Below are positions 45,609 to 56,313 of a stretch of DNA of 64,000 bases, piece after piece. Numbering within the stretch: position 1 is the stretch's first letter; the number at the start of each line of letters is the position of its first letter. Source of the DNA: Branchipolynoe longqiensis. Its lineage: Eukaryota > Annelida > Polychaeta > Phyllodocida > Polynoidae. Made by a program: the position numbers and the translations under genes. The DNA lies in assembly GCA_030323885.1 (NCBI GenBank), contig CM059193.1, positions 54,030,749 to 54,094,748 of the forward strand, in the 5' to 3' direction. The notes beneath the pieces are model-generated. The model was not told the DNA's origin. It worked only from the letters and a program-made list of their open reading frames with translations, and ran no database searches.

Positions 45609-45726
45609 GCTGCCCGTTGCCGAACGGAGAGATGTTTGGCTGGAGCCAATTCATCGCTTAGATTATGCCGCCCGTTGCCGAACGGAGAGATGTTTGGCTG
45701 GAGCCAATTCATCGCTTAGATTATGT
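45609..45726. repeat. 57-bp tandem duplication in the DIRS-A leader
   Basis: GCCCGTTGCCGAACGGAGAG starts two adjacent identical copies that end ...TCATCGCTTAGATTATG. Confidence 0.9.
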
Positions 45727-46071
45727 TAGGGGATCTTAATAGATTTCCCAAGGGTTTAAGGCGTACCTCAGAGTTTCATAGCATTTTCTTCAACTTGTTG
45801 GCATAGTAGCCACAGGAGGGAGAAGTGTATGTTACAGAGAGTGTGGGAGGGATAAGTACACTGGTCCCTTCCCCTCGATTGGTTTCGGTTTGGTTCGTCC
45901 GACCGTTGCACTTTCGACATACCATTTAGCTTATCACGCCTGGATTAAACCGGTGTAAATACGGATTTAATCCCCATTTAGTGCCTTGAGCATGTTACCG
46001 CACTGTTCCATGTGTTCAGTTGTTCCTTGAGCTGTTTTAATAAACCTTTGTTGGTTTTCAGACGACTCGAG

Positions 46072-47330
46072 ATGGCGGCGAAGCGGAGTAAGGTCGATGT
46101 ACCACACGCGCTCAGTGAGGGGGACGCTACCCCTGGGCTCGAGTCAGCTCAGTCACGTGACCACTCGCCCGAACTGGGACCGTCTAATTTAGACGACCGG
46201 GTGGTACGCCTCATCAGAGAGCAGCTACAACAGCTGCTCCCAGATACGGCGACCAGACAACAACAAGAGGTCGCTTCGGAGGAGTCGGAATGGGAGGACA
46301 TGTCCGACCCCCAACAAACTACCAACTCAGAGATTGGGTTTCCCTCACGGAAGAGGAAACACAAGAAGAGGGACTCATCCAATGGAGATGAGTACTTCAA
46401 GGCCCGCAACAAGACCAGTATTAAATAGACCAAAACGAAGTCTAATTCAAAGAAAAAGAAGAAGAGTAAGTCCTCTTCATCAGACTCTTCTTCGGACTCA
46501 AACACCACAGATTCGGAATCCGACACGGAACGGACTGGCAAGTATGTCAAGATTAGTGGAATGGTGCTTTAGAAAATAATGGTGCAGAAAAAGAAAAAGA
46601 TTAACACCTGCACACTAATGAGGAAGACTATAAAAGGACACTTCCACACATTTAAGCCGGCTGAGATTATCACCAAGTTGGCCGAGCAGTTCACAGGGAT
46701 CAAAGGGATCCTGGAAGCTACCTTCAATGAGATGGACTCCGATGTGAGAATGAGTGACGAACGCAAGAAGTTTGAAAGTTGTCTCCACAGTCCACAAAGT
46801 AGTACTGCTGGCTCTAGCGGCGGTTACGCCTATCGCTAACCGCATGATGACGGACAACAAATTTTCCACTCTTTGCGCTGATATGGATTCGGGGATAGCC
46901 CTCCTCACAGCTACGAGTAACTCTATCTCATATAGACGTTTCGAGAACATCTTCAAGTCGGTCTGCACCGACGCTGGCAAAGAGGTCGCAAGGTCCAAGA
47001 AAATCGTGGACAATGACGGCAAGGAATACACATTATTCCTTGCCCCCAAGCCTATCAAAGGCAAGATGTTTGGGGGACAGCTTCAGAACCTGTTCAAACA
47101 GGTCGAAACTGCATCCAAGTCTGCCAAACATTTGGATGCTAAAAAGTTATCGGACAACACGAACCGATTCAGGAAAATCCATCAGGATTTTCTAAGCCGA
47201 CGGACCGGACAACGAGGAAACCGGTTCGGCAACAGCAACTTCGGTTATCAGGCCAGAGGAAGGGGACAGAGGAACAAGTATGGCTGGAACGATTTTTTTG
47301 TTTGTTTTGTTGTTTTACATCCTAGCAACA
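46072..47330 (+). pseudogene. DIRS-A gag-like ORF, broken
   Basis: ATG 46072 begins MAAKRSK, like the other DIRS gag starts (MPTKRSK, MATKRSK). A TAG at 46426 ends the first part in the lysine-rich region. The conserved part (MRKTIKGHFHTFKPAEIITK, then ...GIKGI...MDSDVRM) is at 46.61-46.77 kb and continues in another frame from 46754 (NRMMTDNKFSTLCADMDSG ... RRFENIFKSVCTDAGKEVA ... KEYTLFLAPKPIKGK). The Arg/Gly-rich tail (NRFGNSNFGYQARGRGQ) is cut by the SINE. There are at least two frame breaks. Confidence 0.8.
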
Positions 47331-47640
47331 TCTAAGGTCATATGAGGACGGGTACCGACTTGTGACAGTGCGCATTCATAGCGACTATATAGTGCTGTCC
47401 CACTGGGATACCAGGCTGCCAGCACCATGACCTGGTATCCCACTCAGTCACATTATCCTGACAATGAGCACATCAGTCCTTGCCCTATCCCAATAATGCC
47501 GAGCGCCTGGCTAGGAAGCGACAAGTATCAATTTTTAAGTCCTTGGTTTGACTCGACCAGGGTTCGAACCCATGACCCCACTATCTACCAGCACGGCAGA
47601 CGGATGCTCTAACTCATTCAGCCACCCCGTCTGGTGTCAG
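47285..47640 (-). mobile_element. tRNA-derived SINE inserted in DIRS-A
   Basis: Reads on the minus strand from a tRNA-like head (GGTGGCTGAATGAGTTAGAG A box; TGGGTTCGAACCCTGGTCG B box) to a 3' end AGGATGTAAAACAACAAAAC. It splits gag from the RT frame. TGGCTGGAAC at 47281 and CAGCTGGAAC at 47637 probably mark the target duplication (gctggaac). Confidence 0.85.
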
Positions 47641-49266
47641 CTGGAACAACAACCACCCCTTCAAGAGGGAATCGAACCCCCAGAAGACGTTCCCCCACCC
47701 AGGGAACAAGTAGAAGTTGCAACACAAACTCCTGTAAGCAAATTTCAAGCAGGAAATATTGCTAACCATTTACATGATTGGGAACAAATTACAGATAACC
47801 AAACGGTTCTTAATATTGTACAAGGAGTTACAATTCCTTTTATAGAAAAGCCTATACAAAACAATACTCCATTCCCATACCGTTTTGATGAGATAGATAA
47901 GGAAGTGATACAATTTTGTAATAAAGGGATTATTGAACCAGTCCAACATGTCAAAGGAGAATTTATGTCTAACATTTTTTCAAGACCGAAGCCAAATGGG
48001 GATAATAGGATGATTTTGGACTTAACAACACTTAACAAGATAGTTCAGTACAAACATTTAAAAATGTTTACTTTAGAAACAGCCAGGGATTTAGTTACAC
48101 AAAATTCATGGCTTGCAAGCATAGATTTACGGGATGCATACTATACAGTCCCGATATATAAAGCAGACTGGAAGTTCCTAAGATTTATCTGGGATGAACA
48201 GCTTAATGAGTTTACATGTATGCCAAATGGTTTAGTGTGTACAAAATTTTCAAAACCAATTTTCTCAGATATGGCACAGAAAGGTCATGTTATGTTCCCG
48301 TACATTGATGATTTGTTTATTGTTGCTCAAACACAACACAATTGTCAAAATGATATAGACGATTTATATCAAACATTTCCTAAATTAGGATTTTACATAC
48401 ATAATACTAAATCTGTGCTTACGCCAACCAAAACATTAAAATGTTTGGAATTCTTTATCGACACAGTAACATCTGATAAAATCGATAAATCAATATTATT
48501 ACAATTAAAAAGACCGAAGATATGGCAAGCAGCAGTTCTTATTGGCATTATGATAGCTTATGCATCGGCCATTTTATATGGTAATGCACACATTAAGTCA
48601 CTAGAGATAGACAAAGATTTAGCCCTAGCCAGGACAAAAGGCAATTTTGAAAGACTTATGAAAATTTTGCAAGAAGGCTACGATGACATTCATTGGTGGC
48701 TAACGCACATTGACTCTGCACCAAATCCTATTAAGATGGGTGAACCCAATACAATAGTCACTACAGACGCATCATTAGAAGGTTGGGGTGCACACAGAGA
48801 TGAGCAAGCAACAGGAGGTCGCTGGTTAGAGGACGAAAGTTCCAACCACATTAATGTATTAGAATTACGGGCTATTTATTTGGGATTGCGTAGTTTAGTG
48901 CGTGTGCCTAAGTTTCACGTACGAGTGTTAACAGATAACACAACATGGGAGGGACAAAGTCCAAACCATGTAACAAACTGATTGTAACAAAAAGATTTCT
49001 AAATTTGTGTCTTGGTATCCTGAACCAGACGCCTGGAAAGTGGATGCTTTTTCTATGATTTGGAATGATAATTTTTATTATATATTCCCACCATTCAGCA
49101 TTATCAGCAGAGTGGCCACGAAGATCAGGCTGGATCAAGCACATGTGGTGCTAGTAGTGCCAGAATGGAACACTCAACCCTGGCTAGCAGCAGTATCATG
49201 GGTAGCAAAAGACTCAATAAAATTCCCCAAGGCATCGAGGAATCTACAACACCAAGGACCGTTTGT
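47640..49266 (+). pseudogene. DIRS-A reverse transcriptase/RNase H, with deletions
   Basis: RT motifs are present: SNIFSRPKPNGD, SWLASIDLRDAYYTVP, FTCMPNGL, PYIDDLFIVA (YxDD equivalent). RNase H follows with VTTDASLEGWGAH and VLELRAIYLGL. Compared with DIRS-C there are small deletions after MPNGL and before the connection helix, and a large one after LTDNTT, where the frame ends at 48981. The C-terminal piece (SWYPEPDAWKVDAF ... FPPFSIISRV) resumes at about 49.0 kb. The first residues of the open frame come from the SINE. Not functional. Confidence 0.85.
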
Positions 49267-49878
49267 CTAGTGGCTTTCCCTTGATTGGTTTAGGGGGGGG
49301 CGGAGGAAAAGAGTGTACTCTTTCCCATCATTGTCGACGATCTTCCCGCATCTGTGCATACCGACGGAAACATTTTCAAATCTTCGGTACGATAGGAAAT
49401 TGCTTGCTGAAGTAAGCACTGCAATTCCCCCATCCATTTGGGTGCACAGAGACGAGAAGTTGTTCTCCGCCTGCATCCTATTTGCGATAGGAGAGATCGC
49501 AGATAAGGCTGTGAGAACCGCCTCGTGAACTGTGTGGAGGACCGTTTCAAATTTCTTTCTGTCCTCACTCATTCTCACATCACTGTCCATTTCCTTAATG
49601 ACTGAGCTAGGGATTCCTTTGATCCCTGTAAACTTCTCACCCATTTTAGTAATCACTTCAGTAGGTTTGAAGGTGTTGAAATGGCCTTGGATGGTTTTCC
49701 TCATCATCGTTGTCATCAGGGCTTTCTTGGCCTTAACAACTGCGCACTTCTTCCTGACCTTTCCACTCATTACCGCATACTCTTTGTGTGTCAGAGTCAG
49801 ACTCAGTCGTGGATGAGTCTGACGAAGAGTCAGAAGCGAGGAAGCGGGAGCCTCTGTCTTACTACGCTTCGTAGGCAT
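49267..49878 (-). pseudogene. DIRS-B gag-like ORF, 3'-truncated
   Basis: MPTKRSK start, then MRKTIQGHFNTFKPTEVITK, GIKGIPSSVIKEMDSDVRMS and ANRMQAENNFSSLC-type blocks shared with DIRS-A and DIRS-C. A short deletion near FENVSVGMHRCG damages the FKSVCTDAGKE motif, and a C-run shifts the end of the frame. It ends in the APKPIKGK region at the fusion point. Confidence 0.8.
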
Positions 49879-50410
49879 AGTAGATCTGTAACGATCAAAA
49901 AGAAAGTTAGAGAATACTCAACCAATACACCACAAGGACAAACCTTGTTAAGCGTATAATGGTGCTAAGAAACGTATTTAAACCGTTTTAACACAGGCGT
50001 TAGAGTAATCATGTCGTAGGTATATGGTATTCAAACCAACCAAACGAGGGGTAGGGACCAGTGTAGTCACATCCCACACTCTCTGTCGTATACACTTCTC
50101 CCTCCTGCGGCATTCTTGCGCGCACAAATTGGAGAAAATGCTACATGACTCGGAGGTATCCCTAGGAATATTGGGGAAACTCTACAAAGTTTTAACATTT
50201 TCGGTAAATAAGCGCGAACGTAAAACGAAGAAATGCGTGCATTCAAAACTAGTACTTACTCATTCTGAATGTCGTTTTTCGGTAAAAATTGCCGGAGCTA
50301 CTCAACGAAAGTCCTCCCGTTGTGAGTAGATTATGTTAATTGCTGGACCCGGATGTGCTTCCTTCTCCCTAGGCTATGCCTAGCCAGAGGCTTAGTACCG
50401 AGGTAAAATA
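49267..50410 (-). mobile_element. DIRS-B remnant, minus strand: terminal repeat, leader and gag fragment
   Basis: From 50410 downward: terminal repeat (ACCTCGGTACTAAGCCTC, GGAGAAGGAAGCACATCCGG), leader with ACCAGTGTAGTCACATCCCA on the plus strand, and gag from ATG 49878. It stops at the junction with DIRS-A. RT and recombinase are absent. Confidence 0.8.
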
Positions 50411-50569
50411 TATAAATATTCCTATATATTATATACATATATACATAATATGCATAGAACTGTAACGTGAAGCCGTAAATAGTGATGACACGGTACCACA
50501 TCCTTCATTATATACATATATCTATTTATAAAGACAAACACACACATATATAGTATAGTTATACGAGTC
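50411..50569. other. AT-rich spacer between DIRS-B and DIRS-C
   Basis: About 160 bp of TATA-rich low-complexity DNA. Confidence 0.6.
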
Positions 50570-50674
50570 TTACCTTGGTACAGATGATGGATAACTGTTG
50601 TTTTACCGAGGTATAAGCCTCGGATAGATGTGGGCTAGGGAGAGGTAAGCACGTCCGGTACCAGCAATCTTAAC

Positions 50675-51655
50675 CTACTTATTGAGGATAATGGCTCCTC
50701 TAGTTGAGTGGGAAGAGTATTTACTCGTATCCACTCCAGCCAATTTCAACACCGTAATTGTCCATCTGGCAAGTGTGTCTCGTGAAATCGCCTTATGTGG
50801 CTTTATAAAGCTCACTAATAGTTGTTGTGATGCACGTAAATCCTTTGTCTTGTATATATAAGCCCGTATGGCCGACACAACACATAATTTCCGATCATTC
50901 GGAAAACAGTCTAAGTGAACCGTTGATAAAGGGTCACCTAACGTGTTCGATTTAAGCAATTTTTCTAAATCAAACGTAGCTTGTTGCTTGTCTATTTCTA
51001 ATCCAGTTAAGGATAAAGCAACAATCGTCTGTCCTCTGTGTCCGGTTACTAACAATAACAGGACCGCGACCTTAAAACCTAACTGTTTTATATCTAACCA
51101 CGAGTTGTGAGGCCAAGCCTGAAACAACTTAAATACTATAGAAACATCCCAAAACCGACTATACTTCGGTTTTGGAGGATTCCTTTGATAAATTGAACGA
51201 AGTAAATAACAAATAACATGATGTTTTCCAACTGTTTCGCCATCAATTCTAGGTAATATAATTGATAACGCACACCTCGCCGCATTAATCGATCCAAAGG
51301 AAAGTCCTTCATCCTCTAGAGAACGAAGAAACCGAGCTACTTGTGAAATCTTTGGATTTGTTGGCTTAACTTTCATTAACAAACAATGTACACCCCATTT
51401 CTTTAAATAGGTTGTATACATTTTGACAGTTCCTGGCCTCCAGGCATCCGATACTATCCTATCCTCAGTAATTCTGTCCAATCCAAATTGCTGTAGCTGC
51501 TTCCTTAGAAAAGGAATGCCAATAGGGGCGTCGTTGACACGTCGCCGTGAACCACTAGCGGTCCGTGGTGCGTCAGATTCCCGAGTTTTCTTGGGAATCG
51601 TATACGATCTTTTGCCAGTTGTGAAACTGCTGGCAGCCAAGGTTGCGTGTCCCAA
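50675..51655 (-). CDS. DIRS-C tyrosine recombinase, C-terminally truncated (326 aa)
   Basis: The frame overlaps the end of RT/RNase H by about 150 bases. The SAM-like N-domain (VKMYTTYLKKWGVHCLLM, then a PRIDGETVGKHHV stretch) and catalytic domain are recognisable: first arginine in TGHRGQT, then HSTRG as the HxxR motif. The frame then ends within five codons (IILNK-stop), entering the terminal repeat, so the last helices and the tyrosine nucleophile are missing. This copy should not catalyse strand transfer. The first in-frame ATG is 51655. Confidence 0.88.
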   Translation of the reverse strand: MGHATLAASSFTTGKRSYTIPKKTRESDAPRTASGSRRRVNDAPIGIPFLRKQLQQFGLDRITEDRIVSDAWRPGTVKMYTTYLKKWGVHCLLMKVKPTNPKISQVARFLRSLEDEGLSFGSINAARCALSIILPRIDGETVGKHHVICYLLRSIYQRNPPKPKYSRFWDVSIVFKLFQAWPHNSWLDIKQLGFKVAVLLLLVTGHRGQTIVALSLTGLEIDKQQATFDLEKLLKSNTLGDPLSTVHLDCFPNDRKLCVVSAIRAYIYKTKDLRASQQLLVSFIKPHKAISRDTLARWTITVLKLAGVDTSKYSSHSTRGAIILNK

Positions 51656-53355
51656 TCGGGCACCACCAGTATCGCATGTGTCCCTTCCAAGCCGATTTTT
51701 CTCACTACTCGGCTGATAATGCTAAATGGTGGGAAAAAATAAAAATAATTATTTTCCCAGGTAATAGCAAACGCATCTACTTTCCAAGCATCCGGTTCAG
51801 GATGCCAAGAAACATAACAGGGTAACTTGTTATTATTTCGTGATGCAAATAAGTCAACTTCAGGTGTACCCCATTTTTCACAAACGAAGTTAAACAAATG
51901 TGTAGAGAGAGACCACTCTAAATGGTCATGGAAATTTCTACTTTTATAATCTGCAAGTGTATTTTGTGACCCTGGAATATGCGCTACAGTCAGCCAGACT
52001 TGTTGAGCCTGTGCCCAGTTCCAAATCAGTTTAGATAACTGATTGCAAGACTTTGATTTGGTTCCACCCATGTTACGAATATATGCCATGGCAGTAGTAT
52101 TATCAGTTAGTATTCTAACCTGTGATTTATTTATCTTGACTAAACTACGTAAGCCCAGATAAATAGCACGCAATTCTAGTGCATTAATATAGTCTGATTT
52201 TTCATCATCAAGCCATCTACCTCCTGTTGTGACCCCATCTCGATGAGCTCCCCAACCTTCTAACGAAGCATCAGTAGTAATTACTGTATTAGGTTCCGCC
52301 ATGCGGATTGGATTTGGTGAACTTGCTATATGTTGCATCCACCATCCAATATCCTGTAACCCTTCTTGCGAAATAAACATCTTTCGCTCAAAATTGCCTT
52401 TAGTTCGTGTTAACGCTAAATTTTTATCTATTTCTAGCGACTTAATATGGGCCTTCCCATATAACACAGCAGGTGCATATGAGGTCATTATGCCAATAAG
52501 AACAGCAACCTGTCTAATTTTTGGCTTTGATAACTTAATAAGCTGAGTCGCTGTAGTCATAAACTTAATTAGTTTTTGTTCTGTTATCGACACTGTAAGG
52601 GACTGTGTATCCAGAATAAACCCTAAACATTTAAGTTGTTTTGTTGGTTTAAACACTGACTTTTGTTGATGTACATAAAACCCCAATTTAGTGAGTAATG
52701 CACATAAATCCAAAACTGCATTCACACAACCAATTTGTGTTGATGCTATAATAAAAGAATCATCTATGTATGGAAACATTATATGACCTTTCCTCGCCAT
52801 TACCGAGAAAACAGGTTTAAGCAATTTAGTAAATAAACGTGGCGCACAAGCTAAGCCATTCGGCATACAGGTAAACTCATAGAGTTGGTTATCCCAAATA
52901 AATCGAAGAAATTTTCGGTATTTTTCCATTATGGGAAGCGTATAATATGCATCCTGTAAATCAACACTAGCCATCCACGCATCTGGTGTAATCAGATCCC
53001 GTGCCGTATCTAGAGAGAACATTTTAAAATGTCGATATTCCACCCTTTTATTAAGGATTGTTAAATCCAGGATCATTCGAACATCACCATTAGGCTTCGG
53101 TCTCGAGAAAATGTTTGAAATAAACTGTCCTGAACAGTGTGTCACTTTTTGTATAATTCCTTTCTCAAAGAATTTATGTACCTGTTTAGTTAGTGCGTCT
53201 CGTTCAACTGGTTGAATGTTATATGGAAAAGGTATTATACTTTGTACAGGAATTTGTGTAAAAGGAATTTGAACACCCCTAACTATTTCTATAATTTCTT
53301 GGTCACTAGTAATTTTGTGCCACTCAGAAATATGATTACTAATATTACCAGCCAC
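51505..53355 (-). CDS. DIRS-C reverse transcriptase/RNase H (616 aa), intact
   Basis: All main RT blocks are present: SNIFSRPKPNGDVRMILDLT, MASVDLQDAYYTLP, FTCMPNGLACAPRLFTKLLK, PYIDDSFII, GFYVHQQKS and CLGFILDT. RNase H has VITTDASLEGWGAH, ALELRAIYLGL and LTDNTTAMAYI, then HIPGSQNTLADYKSR. A C-terminal domain (VDLFASRNNNKLP ... FPPFSIISRV) is typical of DIRS. The start at 53355 is the first ATG used here; the frame may extend toward gag. Its last 150 bases overlap the recombinase in another frame. Confidence 0.92.
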   Translation of the reverse strand: MAGNISNHISEWHKITSDQEIIEIVRGVQIPFTQIPVQSIIPFPYNIQPVERDALTKQVHKFFEKGIIQKVTHCSGQFISNIFSRPKPNGDVRMILDLTILNKRVEYRHFKMFSLDTARDLITPDAWMASVDLQDAYYTLPIMEKYRKFLRFIWDNQLYEFTCMPNGLACAPRLFTKLLKPVFSVMARKGHIMFPYIDDSFIIASTQIGCVNAVLDLCALLTKLGFYVHQQKSVFKPTKQLKCLGFILDTQSLTVSITEQKLIKFMTTATQLIKLSKPKIRQVAVLIGIMTSYAPAVLYGKAHIKSLEIDKNLALTRTKGNFERKMFISQEGLQDIGWWMQHIASSPNPIRMAEPNTVITTDASLEGWGAHRDGVTTGGRWLDDEKSDYINALELRAIYLGLRSLVKINKSQVRILTDNTTAMAYIRNMGGTKSKSCNQLSKLIWNWAQAQQVWLTVAHIPGSQNTLADYKSRNFHDHLEWSLSTHLFNFVCEKWGTPEVDLFASRNNNKLPCYVSWHPEPDAWKVDAFAITWENNYFYFFPPFSIISRVVRKIGLEGTHAILVVPDWDTQPWLPAVSQLAKDRIRFPRKLGNLTHHGPLVVHGDVSTTPLLAFLF

Positions 53356-53420
53356 AAAGTTGCTTACAGTTTGTGTGTTTTTAGAGGCTGCAGGGACTTG
53401 TAAAGTTTGTGTTTGGACCT

Positions 53421-54785
53421 CTACTTGGACCCGCCCCTGGGGAAAGGTCTCGACGAGTTGAACCCTCGACCTATTGGCCGTGCGGTGTTGTCGGTCCAGC
53501 CTGGGCGAGCGCCCCGGCCCCGAAACCCTTGACCGAAGTTTGAACTCGGTCTGGTTCCTCTGGTGAACCGTCGTGGACGAAAATCCCCTCGTGACTTTTT
53601 GAAACGAGGAACTTCCTGTTTCTTCTTGCCATCCATGTTTTTGCCACTCTTGGCTGCAGTCTCTACCTCTTTATAGAGGTATTGTAGTTGACCGCCAAAC
53701 ATCTTGGTATTATCTAAAGGTTTCCCTTTAATCGGCTCTGGAGCAAGATAGAGCGTAAACTCCTTCCCCTCATTATCGGTAACCTTCTTAGAGCGAGCCA
53801 CTTCTTTGCCAGCATCTGTGCAAACTGACTTGAAGACATTTTCATATCTTCGAAACGACAGGTAATTACCTGCCGCCGCTAGTACTGCAATGCCTTTGTC
53901 CATTGTCTTAGCCAAAGACGAGAACTTATTTTCACTCTGCATCCTATTAGCCACAGGAACAATAGCTGTTAGGGTAGCCAACACTGCCTTATGCACTGTG
54001 TGCAACACATCCTCAAACTTCTTACGGTCATCCGTCATATTGACATCCCGATCCATCTCTTTAATGATGGAGTTGGGAACACCCTTTATGCCTGTTAACT
54101 CATCTCCTAACTTGGAGATAACCTCCGCCGGTTTGAACGTGCGAAAATGACCATTCACGGTCTCGCGCATAAGCGTAGTGGTTTTAACCCGCTTAGCCTT
54201 TGGCTTCTCCACCTTCTTAGCCACTTTAGTGCCAATGTCCGCATAGACCCCTTCATATACGGTGTCTGAGTCTGATTCCGTAGAAGTAGACTCAGTGGAC
54301 GACTCAGAAGAAGAAGAATATTTCCTCTTCCTCTTCTTCTTTTTGGACTTAGTCTTCCGCTTTTTGCGCAAACCAGACTCTGCCCGCTCCTTGGTGAAAT
54401 CATCACCCGAAGAAATCACCTGTTTCTTCTTCTTCCTCCGTTTAGGAGAAGGAGGAGGAGGAGCCTTAAGCTCCACTGCCGAGTCTGTGTCCAAGAAATC
54501 CTCAAATGAAATCCATCTTGGACACTCGGCATTCGCCGTTTAAGAGACACTGGTGGTTTGAGAGTCATAATATGACTCTCCATCGCCGCAAACCGAACCT
54601 CCCAATTTGGAGCCGCGGCGCCGTCAGGCACTATGTCCTCGTCCGGCTCGGAGAGGAATAAGCGCCCGGGGCTGTGTCGAAGGCCCTGCCGACAACACGG
54701 GTGAGGAGTCGTACTCCTCGTCCAATCCACTCGGAACATGCCCCTCGGCTGCTGCTGCACCGCGCTTACTCCGCTTCGTGGCCAT
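53421..54785 (-). pseudogene. DIRS-C gag-like ORF (N-terminus frameshifted, main body intact)
   Basis: The expected start MATKRSKRG is at about 54785, but the frame changes twice before 54494. From there 357 codons are open: a Lys/Arg-rich tract, an acidic Ser/Glu/Asp tract (SSSSESSTESTSTESDSD), the conserved core (HFRTFKPAEVISKLGDELTG, NRMQSENKFSSLA, RRYENVFKSVCTDAGKEVA) and an Arg/Gly/Phe-rich nucleic-acid-binding tail. No zinc knuckle is seen, as is usual for DIRS. Confidence 0.85.
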
Positions 54786-55535
54786 CGGGAACTGAAACAA
54801 AGATTTTTGGTCAGTCCCGGTATATATATATGTCACAATATGGTTGTTTCAAACTCAATTGGACATCTAGTGGTGTTAGAGAACGTGTTTATACCGTTAT
54901 AACACAGGCGTAATAAGCTAAATTTGTGCGTGGATTGTGGGTCAAGCCCAAACCTTACGCGGGGGTCGGGACCAGTGTATCGTCCCGCCCATCCCTCTGT
55001 TCCGCACACTTCTCCCACCTGTGACTACTACGTCAACAAGTTGGAGAAAATGCTACGAAACTCAGAGAAACGCCTGAAAAAGTTTGTGGGGAGTCTATAA
55101 AAGAAACCCAGGAGCATCTCCAACATTACTCTCTATTAGAGTACGAGAGAATTTCCACAGGAGATGAGGCAGAGCCCACATCTCTACCCATAATCACACG
55201 GTGACACGGGTGTTGACAGAACCGCTAATGATCGGTTTCGTTCCTTCGAGAAGGAATTCTATCCTTGTTTTTTTATAACCAAATAACTCGTCCAAAATGG
55301 ACCAAAGAAAGTCTAAACTTTCCATAATGATGCTCTAATGCATCATAATTAAGCTAACCACAGTTTTTATTATACTTACTGCGTATTTGCTTGTATGTAG
55401 ACTAATTTTGCCGGAGCAACCCAACGACACGTAATCCAGTCGTGAGTTGTATATGCTAATTGCTGGTACCTCACGTGCTTCCTTCTCCCTAGCCTGAGGC
55501 TAGCCTGAGGCTGTATACCGAGGTAAAATATATAT

Positions 55536-56154
55536 ATATAACTAAACAACATAACATAACATACAGGTCATGAATAATCACAACCGCCTATATTTAGGCC
55601 AATATTAAAAAAATTAGATAATAGCAAATTAGTAGTCCCTGGCTCCAGTGCATATTGCTGTTTCCATTTAGAAGTACTTGCTGTCCTTGTGATAGATTAA
55701 TCTCAATGTCGAATCTTGCCCCATCTATCGCATATGTTACTCCGTAATAATCGTACTGGTGACTTGTTTTGTTGAAATTTCCCAAGTGTAATAGAATTTA
55801 TTTTTCTGCTTGCTAGATCTGAATATTGTATTATCTTGATAGAAATAAATACATGTAAATATAGTATGTCTACATAACATTTATATATATATATACATAT
55901 AATATATATATATGTATATATAGTATATACAATATATAGTGCATATGTGAATAAATATAATATATATATTATATATGTTATATTTACATATCTATATATT
56001 ATATGCATTTATTTATATACACTGAGTTCAAACTCATATACAGGTCAACCCGATATATACTGGCATATCCGTGATTACCAGTATTTGGCCTGAGTACCAT
56101 ATGTTTATTTCTATATGTGGCTACCCCACTATGTAGCTATTAGTTTCCTAGATC
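55536..56154. other. AT-rich spacer, TA-rich microsatellite
   Basis: (TA)n-type repeats at 55.88-56.02 kb. No gene is recognised. Confidence 0.6.
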
Positions 56155-56313
56155 CAGGGCCGGCTTTAAGCCAATTGGACCAACTGCACCCAAGGGGCCT
56201 CGGGTAATTTACTCTTGTAAATCATTTCACTAAAACAGACCTTGGCTGTGAACCTGAGGACCCCATTTAGATATGTTCCCAATTGAACCCCGCAGCTCCT
56301 AAGGCCGGCCCTG
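56155..56313. mobile_element. hAT-type MITE (159 bp) with 8-bp target duplication
   Basis: Ends CAGGGCCGGCTTTAAGCC and, inverted, CAGGGCCGGCCTTAGGAG. Flanks CCTAGATC (56147-56154) and CTTAGACC (56314-56321) match at six of eight bases. CAGGG ends with an 8-bp duplication are typical of hAT elements. Non-coding. Confidence 0.75.

Larger units (their letters stand above)
45235..49266 (+). mobile_element. DIRS-A retrotransposon, plus strand, 3'-truncated
   Basis: A terminal repeat (about 45300-45460, ACCTCGGTACTAAGCCTC to CCGGGTCCAGCAATTAGC) precedes gag and RT/RNase H. The tyrosine recombinase and right terminal repeat are absent because the element is joined at about 49266 to the oppositely oriented DIRS-B. 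A SINE is inserted at about 47285-47640. DIRS elements replicate through reverse transcription and integrate with a tyrosine recombinase instead of an integrase. Confidence 0.85.
50570..55535 (-). mobile_element. DIRS-C retrotransposon, near full length, minus strand
   Basis: Left terminal repeat at about 55.44-55.53 kb (GCTGGTACCTCACGTGCTTC ... TATACCGAGGTAAAAT), leader with a CTATAAAAG TATA-like stretch near 55.10 kb on the plus strand, gag, RT/RNase H, overlapping tyrosine recombinase, and an inverted right repeat at about 50.59-50.68 kb (GGTAAAAC inverse orientation). The order and inverted termini are diagnostic of DIRS. Two of three main frames are long and intact. Confidence 0.9.

Noticed and set aside
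47548..47640. N-terminal 30 residues of the DIRS-A RT frame
   Set aside because: They are translated from the inserted SINE and are not part of the RT protein.
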